From positions 1 to 28,055 of the IMG/VR virus record IMGVR_UViG_3300006919_000317: DNA of 28,055 nt; one strand, written 5' to 3'. Below are positions 14,094 through 23,900 of the stretch, piece after piece. The stretch comes from a virus. Every line of letters begins with the position of its first letter. The stretch's first letter is position 1. Both the position numbers and the translations under genes were made by a program. Under the pieces are notes generated by a model, which saw nothing but the letters and a program-made list of their open reading frames with translations, made no database searches and was not told the DNA's origin.

Positions 14094-16412
14094 ATGTCAC
14101 AATTTACATTCTTTGCAGATGTGCTTACCGCTTTAGGTGGAGCCATTGAAAAAGACAAGAAAAAGACAAAGCCTGAAGGAACTAAGATACCGTTTAGATC
14201 TGGATTAAGTGAAGTGGATACATCAACTGCAACGGAAGTTCCTGAAATTAAGATTCCTGTTGTTCAAGATGGAAGACCACATACGTCTGAGTATGTAGAT
14301 ACTGGAATACCTCATTATCAAACAAGACTTGATGACCCTAATAGGGGTATTATGCAACCAAATGGTATGATAAGTACACATAAAATGAGAGCTGAAATAG
14401 ATCCCGCAACAGGTAAAATGACAGCTTTTCCTATGATTGTAGATATGCCTGGTCTTGGTAGACTTCATGAGTTTACAGATCCTAATGCAGCTCTTGATTA
14501 TAACAAGTCTCTTAATAATGTAAAGGTATTTGATGACCCTCAAGAGGGTATTGACTACGCTGAAGGTGGTTATAAAAAAGGAACAGCCTTAAATGATAAT
14601 ACACCAGAAGGTCAGTTTAGTCAGCAGTTTGGTAGCGTACCTTTAATGGGTAATGTTCCTGAAGTAAAACAACCAAGTGAGCTTGAAAGAAGGATAACAG
14701 AATACTTAGAAACTGATAAAGGCAAGAAAATATTTCCTGCTGCAACCGAAGAAAGACGAAGGGCTTTTGCTAAGGATATAGTATTAAAAGACATGGAAAG
14801 GGAAAGAGAAAAACTTTCTAAAAATACGCCTGTTTCTGAACAAGAAAGAGATGCGTGGAGAAAAGCAAACCCTAACCTATTTCCTCAAGCTAAACCAGAA
14901 GCTATAGACAAAATTATCCAAGAAGAAAAGTATGGTGTTACAAGAGATGGTAAGTATTTTAATGCTGAAGTTAAACCTCTTGCGCTTAATGAAGATGATG
15001 TTCCTCTTTTGATTGGAAAAAAATCTGATGATAAAGAAGTAGATCAAGAAGTTGTAACTAACAATAATATAATCTCAGACCCAAGCAATCAAGAAGCTAA
15101 AGTTTTAATTGATAACGCTGTAGATGAAACTTTAATTACTGAAGACTTCCCAAGGTTAATGCCTGGTGAAGGGTCAAGCCAACAAACAATAGAAGAAACT
15201 TTTAATCAAGAAGTCCTTGATAATAAAGGTAATGTTGTAAAAGACCCTAAGAAAAGTTTCTTATCTAAACTATGGGATGGTGTTAAGGATGTAGTTGTTA
15301 CACAGTTTAAAGACCCTGCAAACCAACGAGCACTCTTTGCATACGCTGTTAGTCGTGCTTTGGGATACGATGGGGTTACCCTTGCAAGCCAAGTATTAGC
15401 TAATGAGTGGGAGCAAAAAGCTGCTACTACAAAACATGAGCGAGAGCTTGAGCGTATCTATGGTAAAGAGAAAATAGCTGCAATGAAAAAGCAAAGAGAA
15501 AATCAAACTATTGATTACTCTAAACCTGTTGTTCTTTATAATGCAGATCAGAATCAAAACGTTACAGTATATTTATCTAAAGACAATCAAAGCTTTACAT
15601 TTGGAACTGGAGATACGCAACCCTACTCAATACAATCTTTATTAAGTAAAGGGTATGTTGTTGGTGAGGGGCTAGACTTTGAAGATCAAAGGCAAGTACT
15701 CACTGACTTTATGTTAACAGATGCAGAAACAATAACTGGTGATTTGATTGATGAGTTAAATGCTAATGAAGATATAAAGCCTGGTGTTAGGCAAGGTATT
15801 ATTAAGGAGCTTAACAACGCTAAGTCACCTTATGTTATTAGAGAAGCTATGGTTGCTTTTACTAACAAGTATGGTAAAACAGCAGATTATAATTCTAGTG
15901 ATGTTCAGGCTATGGCTAGCAGAGGTATTCAAAATTACCTTCGTGCAGTATCTCAGGGTAGAGCTAAAGGTTCTAAAGATCTTATAGGTTATATGGACTA
16001 TGAAGCACTTACGTACGACATTAGTAAAACTAATATACCAGAAGCATTCTTTAGTATTGCTGGTAATCCAGAGCAAGAGATAGGTGTTAACGGTTGGTCT
16101 CGTACTAACAATGTAGTAGGTAAAATTACGAATAACATTAACTCAAGATTAGGTAAAGGTTCTTACACAGAGGCAGATATATATGGTGTATTGTCTGACG
16201 AATTCCTTAAAGAATTTGGAGATGGTACAAATAAGTTTGCTACTTACTGGACCAAAGCATCTAAAAATACTTCAGATAAAAAAGCTGAAGCTGTATCACC
16301 AGCTATGTTGTGGATTCAAGGTATTGTATCAGGACAAGAAGCATCACCTGATTACAAATCTCCAAGCTTAAAAGAAGTACTTGATATGCTAGCTGATAGA
16401 AAGAAATCCTAA
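14094..16412 (+). CDS. Internal virion / ejection protein (T7 gp15-like)
   Basis: Protein of 772 residues (T7 gp15 has 747), placed between the gp14-like and gp16-like genes as in T7. Residues about 60-155 carry a small domain with the pattern NGMISTHKMRAEIDPATGKM...PMIVDMPGLG...FTDPNAALDY...VKVFDDPQEGIDY, seen in many phage virion proteins. The middle (about 180-310) is charged and helical with many Lys/Glu, and the region about 420-560 includes a hydrophobic-to-charged helix (ALFAYAVSRALGYDGVTLAS). No catalytic motif is recognised. It likely assembles with the gp16-like protein in a tube crossing the periplasm to guide DNA. Similarity to T7 gp15 is by size and synteny. Confidence 0.6.
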   Translation: MSQFTFFADVLTALGGAIEKDKKKTKPEGTKIPFRSGLSEVDTSTATEVPEIKIPVVQDGRPHTSEYVDTGIPHYQTRLDDPNRGIMQPNGMISTHKMRAEIDPATGKMTAFPMIVDMPGLGRLHEFTDPNAALDYNKSLNNVKVFDDPQEGIDYAEGGYKKGTALNDNTPEGQFSQQFGSVPLMGNVPEVKQPSELERRITEYLETDKGKKIFPAATEERRRAFAKDIVLKDMEREREKLSKNTPVSEQERDAWRKANPNLFPQAKPEAIDKIIQEEKYGVTRDGKYFNAEVKPLALNEDDVPLLIGKKSDDKEVDQEVVTNNNIISDPSNQEAKVLIDNAVDETLITEDFPRLMPGEGSSQQTIEETFNQEVLDNKGNVVKDPKKSFLSKLWDGVKDVVVTQFKDPANQRALFAYAVSRALGYDGVTLASQVLANEWEQKAATTKHERELERIYGKEKIAAMKKQRENQTIDYSKPVVLYNADQNQNVTVYLSKDNQSFTFGTGDTQPYSIQSLLSKGYVVGEGLDFEDQRQVLTDFMLTDAETITGDLIDELNANEDIKPGVRQGIIKELNNAKSPYVIREAMVAFTNKYGKTADYNSSDVQAMASRGIQNYLRAVSQGRAKGSKDLIGYMDYEALTYDISKTNIPEAFFSIAGNPEQEIGVNGWSRTNNVVGKITNNINSRLGKGSYTEADIYGVLSDEFLKEFGDGTNKFATYWTKASKNTSDKKAEAVSPAMLWIQGIVSGQEASPDYKSPSLKEVLDMLADRKKS

Positions 16413-16437
16413 CCTGATTACAGGAGAATAGTCGATT

Positions 16438-19400
16438 ATGAGCGACAACAAACAAGTATATTATGGGCAAGACGCAATAGCTCAAGTCGAACAAAACATA
16501 GGTAGAGAACTAACCTATGCGGAGAAACGAGTAGTTGAGGAAGAGGGGTACGTTGCTACCCCTTACCTTGACACTAAAGGTATTATTACACAGGGAGTTG
16601 GTCAAACTGGGGAATGGATTGAAAAAGGTTTTGAAGCTGCTTATCAACACCATGTTGACAGAGCTGAAAGACGAATCCCAGGCCTAAGAGATCTACCAGA
16701 AGCCTTGCAAGCTGAGCTAATACAAGCTGAGTATAGAGGTGACTTGGGTACTTCTCCGACTTTTGTACGATTATTAAATGAAGGTAACTACGAAGAAGCG
16801 TCTTCTGAGTTCCTTGATAACAATGATTATCGCAGATCACAGGAAGAAGGTACAGGCGTGCACAAGAGAATGAAAAAAGTCTCTGATGCAGTAGCCTCTT
16901 ATGCCTCAGAAAAGAGGAGAGCAGTACCTGAGGCTGCACTTCTCACAGACGACTTTCAAGTCGGAAACTCAGGGTTCTCTTTTCTTGACGGTGATACTAT
17001 CATTAATCAAGAAACTGGGGAGCGTGTTAGGTTTCCAGAAATAGACTTAGCTGAGCTTACTAAAGTAACTCGTGAAGAGGGTTACTCAGTAGGTGAAGCT
17101 GGTGGTGAGAAGGTAAAACAATATGTTTCTTATCTTGCCAATAAGTATGGATACACAAACGTAACAACAACTGATAAAGAAGATAAGTATGGTCGTAAGA
17201 TTGGGGACCTTAGGGACTCCAATGGAAACTCTTTTACTAACTTCTTGATTAGTGCAGGTATCGCAAGGCCTACCTTTATAGGTGAATCTACACACATGAT
17301 GTCTGATGATAGCTATACAAGGTTTTTGTATGGTGAAGGTCTTAGAGCCCTGCGTAAGGATGAACCACAAACAGATTATGAACTAGCTTCAGAGCTAATT
17401 AAAGTAGCAAGCCTTGATCCTACTAACGGTGTACCTCTTGCTAAGATGGATGCATTTAATGAGGAAGAGTATGCTTCATTTCCTGATTTGTTTTCGGGTG
17501 TAGTCTTAAGAAACAAAGATGCAAACTTTGATAACACATCTAAAACACCATGGTCTGATGCATGGGGTGCAGGTATTAGTTCTGCAAGTAATGCTTTTAA
17601 GCTTACTGGTGCAGCTCTTATGGATACTATGGACCTTGATAATGCTCAAGCCTGGCTAGAAGGTAGTGTAGCTGAAAGTAAATTTACATTAGCTAGAGCA
17701 CCTAAGGTTAGACTTAGTTATAAGGATGTAGATTGGACTTCGTTCGATCAGGTTACAGAGTTCTTAGGTGCTAATGTTGCAATGTCCTTGCCGTTTATGG
17801 GTGTTACTGCAGCTTCGGTACTTGCTGCTCCATTTACATATGGTGATAGTCTTGCAGCACCTGTAGCTATGTACTCAGGTATGATACTTGATGAAATGCC
17901 AGGCAGAATGGAAGATAAAAGCTATGGTGCAGCCCTTGCTGGTGGTACTCTTGCAGCTGCATTGGATCGTTTAGGTCTTAAGGCAGCAATGGGTACTTTT
18001 ACGCCTAGTCATTTTCTTACAGGAGAAGCTAAAGAAAAAGCATTAGATGCTATATTGCAAGCTGGTATGGCTGAAACTAGAGATCAAGCTAAACAAGTAT
18101 TAGCTAACTCTACTAAACGTGAGCTGCTATCTTATGTAGGGGATGCTGGTGATTTTGTAAAGAACCAAATTACTAAGTCATACATTTTAAAACAGACAGC
18201 TAAACGATTGGCTGTTGCTGGTGGTATTGAGGGGTCTACAGAGGTTCTCCAAGAGCTTACCCAATACACTGCGGCTGTACTTGGATCTGATAAAACTTGG
18301 GACTACGCTGAGTTAGAAGAACGTATGGCTAATGCTTTGATTGCTGGTGGTATGATTGGTAGTGCCTTCTCTGTACCTGGCGCTGCATTTCAAGCAGGTT
18401 CATGGACAGATGCAGGTGTTGCTAAATCTGAGTATGATAAAAGATTTGATGATGCTACTACAGGGTTTAGGCAAGAAGCGGCTGATGATACTTCTGATGG
18501 GACAAAGCTAGGCGTAGTACCTAGTATCACATACAAATTAAACAATGTATGGCGAAGTCTTAGAAGTAGAGATGAAGCTGATAGAAGGTCTGGTAGAGAC
18601 CCTGACAGCAGGGAAAAGTTTGATACAGTAGCAGATGCTGGTGAGACTAGAAGAGAAGAGCGTACTCGTACACAAAAGCTTAAGGATGCTTTGTCAGATC
18701 CTGTAGCGGCATTACGTACCGCTCTAGATACTCGCATTACCACTGATATGCTACAAAAAAGTAAAGCACTACGATTACTATACGATCAGTTTGGTGGTAG
18801 GAAAAATAAAACATATGGTGGTGTAGACTTTCAGAATGATAAGATACTTAACTTTACACACTTTGAAAGTTTCTTACGTCCTATTGAGGATGTCCTAAGT
18901 AGCTTTAAGGTTAAGGCTAAGTCTTATGGTAAAAGAAAGAAAGCTATATCAGCTTTAATGTATGACTTTTATTTATCGGAAATAAAACCTATTACTGATG
19001 GTAAAGGTAATAAGAAACACATGGGTGTGGATCAGATCTTAGAGGCTATTGATTGGAATAACTTATCCAAGCAAGAGTTTACAGACAACGCTCAAGCTAT
19101 CAAAGAGTTTATGGCTGATCTGTATGCAGTAGATGATGCAATGTTTCGTAACATTACAGCAGTTCAAGAAGCCACAGGTGAAACTAGAATTGGTAACTTG
19201 CAAGACCACATCTTTAGAAGTAAAACATTTTTAAAATCAGCTATAGCTAAGGATAGAGCTAAGTTCTCTAAGTTGTTACAAGAAGAGTATGACTTAAGCC
19301 CTGAGGTAGCCAATGCTGTTACTGATTTAATAGTTGATAATCCAGATGTTAACACATTAGATGAAGCCTTTGACTTAACTAAGGGTGGTATCTTCCCCAA

Positions 19401-20991
19401 GACACACAAGAGACGTTCATTAAATATCTCTGATAACCCTAAGTTTTCTAATTACTTAGAGCAAGATCTGTTTAGAAACCTTGAGAACCTAATGAAAGGT
19501 TCTGCACGTTACATGACTATGAGTAGGTTTATTGGTCGTGACAGTAAGGTTCTTATGGAACAGCTTAGACAAGTATATGAGGACCTAAGGGGTGACGCTG
19601 AGATCGGGTCAGAAGCTGAGATAGCAGCCCGAGAAGCTATAGAAGATATTGCATCAGACATTAGAGATTTGGTTAACGCTGATTCTGGTAACTATAAAAG
19701 GATTGATAATACAGCTATACGTGGAGCACAAAAGTTCTTAACTGTTACAGCTACATTATCTATGTTACCACTAGCAGCTATATCATCTATTGTAGAACTT
19801 GCCTTAGTATCTAAAGGTGCATCATTACGTAACTTACATAAGAATGCAGGATCATTTGGGATGCTGGCAGGTAAGGAAATGTATGAGTACTTTAGAGAGA
19901 TGGGTAGGATCACTGGTGTTGCACCTAAGTTTAGTACATTTGACTGGCAGTTAAAGTCAAGAGCTAAAAGATTAGGTGAGGACTACAGGCACAAGGATAT
20001 TGATGACCCCCGTAAGATGATGAGAGAAGCAGGCTTCCTGTCGCAAAAGACTGGTGCTGCTACAGTAGTCGGTGTATCTGAGACTAACCAGTTTACAGAA
20101 GCATTGATGAACTCGTTCTTTAAAATTATTGGTTTGCAAGGTATTACTAACCTTACACGTACCATGAGGGCAGCTATCTACAATGATTTCTTAATAGAAA
20201 ATATTGACATCATCCATAGACAAGAAGGTAAACCACCTACTAATGAATCTATGGAAGCTGAAAAGATGTTAAGGTATATGGGTATACCTATAGATAGAAT
20301 GCTAGAGCTATCTCGTAGACTGATGGTAGCTCAAGACATGGGTGTAATGCCTGATGAAGCTTTGCTTGCTGCTTGGGATAAAGAGTTTAACAATGGTTTG
20401 ATAAACTTTATTAATGCTGCAGTACCAATGCCAGGTGCTATGAGTAGACCTTTGTTCTACAGTAACCCGCACTTTGCAATGTTTACGCAGTTCCAAGGTT
20501 TTATCTCTGAGTTTACAGCAAATCACTTACCTAATATGTGGGATAGTATTAAGACTGCAAATCCAGGCATGAAGTTCTCAGCCTTTGCATCAATCATGTC
20601 TATGCTTATGTTAGGTTACGCTTCACAACATCTTAAAGATCTCATCAAGTTTGGTGAATCATCACCATATCTTTCTGATCAAGAGAAATATTTGAGAGCC
20701 TTGTACTCTACAGGGTTGTTAGGTACAACAGAAAGAATATGGAGTAACAATTATGTCTTGCCTCTCTACAAGGATAGAAGTAGAAATGCAGGAGAAGCAG
20801 TTTGGAATCTTGTATCAGGAGAAGCCCCTGTTGCAGGTATCTTTGAAAACATAGTGGGCTTCGGACAGGGTGTCATGGAGGGTAGTTCCCGTAGTATTAT
20901 GAAGAGAGGCTTAGGCTTAACTCCGCTAGGTCCCTTTAAACATAGACTGTATGACACATCTGTAGAACAAGGTTGGATAACAGGAGAATAG
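16438..20991 (+). CDS. gp16-like ejection protein with GH24 lysozyme and SNase-like domains
   Basis: Very large internal virion protein (1517 aa; T7 gp16 has 1318) injected at entry. Residues about 25-160 are a GH24 (T4-type) lysozyme: the E36, D45, T51 spacing matches T4 lysozyme E11/D20/T26, with DTKGIITQGVGQTG around it, and FVRLLNEGNYEEASSEFL resembles its C-lobe. Residues about 180-285 resemble staphylococcal nuclease: DGDT (D186), R198, D203, E206 and DKYGR (R253) match D21, R35, D40, E43 and R87. T7 gp16 carries a different, SLT-type muralytic domain at the same place. The remainder is helical, with small-residue and amphipathic stretches (about 430-660) and a C-terminal part including FTQFQGFISEFTANHLPNMW (about 1350). 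The ATG follows a good RBS (AGGAGAA) in a 25-base gap. Lysozyme assignment is strong; nuclease is probable; enzyme activities are inferred. Confidence 0.85.
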   Translation: MSDNKQVYYGQDAIAQVEQNIGRELTYAEKRVVEEEGYVATPYLDTKGIITQGVGQTGEWIEKGFEAAYQHHVDRAERRIPGLRDLPEALQAELIQAEYRGDLGTSPTFVRLLNEGNYEEASSEFLDNNDYRRSQEEGTGVHKRMKKVSDAVASYASEKRRAVPEAALLTDDFQVGNSGFSFLDGDTIINQETGERVRFPEIDLAELTKVTREEGYSVGEAGGEKVKQYVSYLANKYGYTNVTTTDKEDKYGRKIGDLRDSNGNSFTNFLISAGIARPTFIGESTHMMSDDSYTRFLYGEGLRALRKDEPQTDYELASELIKVASLDPTNGVPLAKMDAFNEEEYASFPDLFSGVVLRNKDANFDNTSKTPWSDAWGAGISSASNAFKLTGAALMDTMDLDNAQAWLEGSVAESKFTLARAPKVRLSYKDVDWTSFDQVTEFLGANVAMSLPFMGVTAASVLAAPFTYGDSLAAPVAMYSGMILDEMPGRMEDKSYGAALAGGTLAAALDRLGLKAAMGTFTPSHFLTGEAKEKALDAILQAGMAETRDQAKQVLANSTKRELLSYVGDAGDFVKNQITKSYILKQTAKRLAVAGGIEGSTEVLQELTQYTAAVLGSDKTWDYAELEERMANALIAGGMIGSAFSVPGAAFQAGSWTDAGVAKSEYDKRFDDATTGFRQEAADDTSDGTKLGVVPSITYKLNNVWRSLRSRDEADRRSGRDPDSREKFDTVADAGETRREERTRTQKLKDALSDPVAALRTALDTRITTDMLQKSKALRLLYDQFGGRKNKTYGGVDFQNDKILNFTHFESFLRPIEDVLSSFKVKAKSYGKRKKAISALMYDFYLSEIKPITDGKGNKKHMGVDQILEAIDWNNLSKQEFTDNAQAIKEFMADLYAVDDAMFRNITAVQEATGETRIGNLQDHIFRSKTFLKSAIAKDRAKFSKLLQEEYDLSPEVANAVTDLIVDNPDVNTLDEAFDLTKGGIFPKTHKRRSLNISDNPKFSNYLEQDLFRNLENLMKGSARYMTMSRFIGRDSKVLMEQLRQVYEDLRGDAEIGSEAEIAAREAIEDIASDIRDLVNADSGNYKRIDNTAIRGAQKFLTVTATLSMLPLAAISSIVELALVSKGASLRNLHKNAGSFGMLAGKEMYEYFREMGRITGVAPKFSTFDWQLKSRAKRLGEDYRHKDIDDPRKMMREAGFLSQKTGAATVVGVSETNQFTEALMNSFFKIIGLQGITNLTRTMRAAIYNDFLIENIDIIHRQEGKPPTNESMEAEKMLRYMGIPIDRMLELSRRLMVAQDMGVMPDEALLAAWDKEFNNGLINFINAAVPMPGAMSRPLFYSNPHFAMFTQFQGFISEFTANHLPNMWDSIKTANPGMKFSAFASIMSMLMLGYASQHLKDLIKFGESSPYLSDQEKYLRALYSTGLLGTTERIWSNNYVLPLYKDRSRNAGEAVWNLVSGEAPVAGIFENIVGFGQGVMEGSSRSIMKRGLGLTPLGPFKHRLYDTSVEQGWITGE

Positions 20992-20994
20992 TAA

Positions 20995-23900
20995 ATGGCT
21001 AGAAGAGCAGGCGGGTCTACGATTGTAGGCCCCAAGGAACTTACAGCAGAAGAGATGGATCAAAGGCTAGAGGAACAGCTAGCACAGTTACGAGGTCAGG
21101 CTGAGGAAGGCAGGGCTGAACGTGAAAGAATGGATGAAGAGTTTGGGCCAACGGAAGGCCTTCTTCCTTCAGATGATTTGGAACAGCGTCTTGTTACTGA
21201 GACTACAGCTGACCCGAGTCAAGTAGACTTAGCACCCCCTCAAGCCCAACAGGGTATTGATGAAGACCCAAGGGCAGCACAGCGTGAAGCTGAAAGAGTC
21301 CCAGGATTACTTGAGCGTACAGGTATACAACCTGCACAACAAGGTGAGACTGTTGGTTTGTTAGGTGTAGAGGAATCTTTAGGTCATGACATGACTAACA
21401 GATTAAGAGGTTTTGCTGATACAATATCTAATCAACTTGACCCTATATCTCTACCTATAAAGCAAGCAACTGATATGGACCCTAATAATCCATTGTTTGA
21501 TAGTCAGTTAGAAAAGTTTAACAGGGATGACAAAGAGACTACCATGCGTATGAACAAGGGCCCAAGCTCCCTTGCTCTTACAAAGTCTAACCTACTATTA
21601 TCTAGACAAGGTTTGGGTATAGGTCAATGGAACCCTAAGTGGAATCCAGCTGAAGTAGATATAGATGGAGATGGTAAACTAACTAACTATAATGACCTAA
21701 CGACCACACAGCCTGCAATAATTAACCCAGTGTATGGGCTAGCTATTGCTTCTGTAATAGAACCATTTATGTTACAGCAAGAAGCTATGGGTGCTACTCA
21801 GGAAGTAGAAGCTCAACGTGGAAGACCACAAGAGATGGAGCAAGACTTCTCTATGCAGGGCTTAGGTCGTGAGTTGTTTAAGGGTGTACGTAAGATGCGT
21901 TCTGAAATGGAAGGTGAATCTTCTGATGCATACGTACAAGACTACAATAACATGACACCTGAAGCCTTTGAGTTATTAGGTAAGTGGGGTATGGATACCT
22001 ACGCCCAAGCTAATCCTAACATGGTAACTATATTACCAGGTCAGAAGGGTGAGGCTACTAGAGGTTATGCACTAACTAGAGAAGGTTTTGAAACTTTAGA
22101 AAAAGAAGTACACAAGTACAGACCTGTGGACTTTGACTACCCGTTGATGGTTAGTAAATCACCAACAGGTGGCATGGAGTTTGAAGGCTCTCTGGCTAGA
22201 ACTAGCACTGGTCAAAACCCTAACCCCGATCCTGATGTTGTGCAAGAAGCAAAGCAAAATGCCCATGAGGTAGATGTTGTATTTGATAATCAAAGATCTA
22301 AGATTGCTTTGATGTTTGGTTCTTATGCGTTTGCTACTAATCCTATATCATCAGGTAGAGGTACGGGTGGTAACTACACTCACAATGCTTTTGATTTAGG
22401 TGAGCAAAGATACAATAAAATTTTAGGGATAGCTAAGAAGCAGGAAACTATTGTTCAGAAAAAACAAATAGCTTTGAAAGAAGCACAAGCTGCGTATACA
22501 GAAAACCCTTTACCATTTTTAATGTATAAGATTAATAAATTAAAAGAGGATATAACGTTTAGGCAAGAGCTTGTTAGAAAGTTTAGTGACCCTAACGTAC
22601 TTAGGAACTTGTACTATCAGAATGCTAACAAACACTTAGAGGTTTTAGTTAACCTAGCTAAGTATGATGGACAAGTGTTCCACTATAGCTACTTTAATCA
22701 GAAAGCTACTCAAAGACTTACTACTCATCAAAACAAGATGTCATTCCAAAACAGTCACCTTGTTAGAAACATAGTAGGATCTGGTGTTAAGTATCAGATA
22801 CAACCCCGAAGTGGATCTCCAATGGAAAAGAACTTCTTAGAGAACATGGGGTATTTATTCTTTGATGGTGCTGGATTAATACCTGAAGCATCTGTAAAGA
22901 ATGCTAGGGAACATATGTATGGTAGAACACCTAGGTATAACAAACTAGTAGCTATTGGTACTAAGATTAAAAATGCACTAGACAACTATGATCCTACTGC
23001 CACACAGAATCAACTCAAGAATGTTAAGAGTACTCCTAAGGGTATCTCGGGTGTAGATGGAATCAAAGCTACTTTGCCTCAGGTTCTTCTACAAGATATG
23101 GATGTTAAGTCTTTCTTAGAATCTATAACTAATGAGAACGATTCGCACAAACACTTTATTCAAGTGGTAGATTATTTAGTTGAGTTAGCAAAGTATGATG
23201 CAGCTGTAAAGTCTGGATCATCATTTCATACATCTATAAATGCTATAGAGATTGATGGGATATCTAACGGGCTAGCATCTATGTTTGCTGCTTTAGGCAT
23301 GGAGTCTAAGTTGTATCGTGTAGGTGTTAAGAGAGCTGCAGGTCAAGAGAAAATACTAGGTAACTTTAAAGACATACCTAACAGGGATGCCTATGAAGGA
23401 GACATAAGAGATACTCTGCAAGAAAACCTTGAAGAAATTATGAATGGCGAGGTTGGTTCTACTGTATTGCATGATGCCGCTTGGATGCGTAAGTATGGAT
23501 ACAATGAAGCGCAAGTAGATATGCTTAGGGATATGATTACATTAGCATCAGAAGATAAAGGTAACTTTAGGAAGATGCCGTTGATGACATTCAGTTACGG
23601 GCAAGAACTACAGAACCTTATTGATTCCGTGTATGATACTATACTAAGTAACCCAGAGCTTGAGACTCTAATTAAAAGTGATTTCCCTGGGGGTGTACCT
23701 AAAGCTGCAGAGTTCCTTAATGATTTCAGAAATCAAGCTATTGAGCTAACATTAGGTAATGAGATAACTAACTTTGCATCTAGCCTAAAAAGATTTGTAG
23801 AAGTGTCTGCTTTGTACGGTAGACCTGTAACTCTTGATAGTCCTTCAGGTGGCAAGGTATCCTTTGGTGGGTTTGTAACTAAGGATGATCCTACAAGATC

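Noticed and set aside
16586-16939. Minus-strand open frame of 117 codons opposite the lysozyme domain
   Set aside because: It lies entirely within the strongly supported gp16-like gene and has no recognisable domain.
18390-18743. Minus-strand open frame of 117 codons (Ser/Leu-rich)
   Set aside because: Complement of the middle of the gp16-like gene, with composition typical of a shadow frame.
20766-21035. Minus-strand open frame spanning the junction of the gp16-like and RNAP-like genes
   Set aside because: It crosses two coupled plus-strand genes and has no RBS; probably chance.
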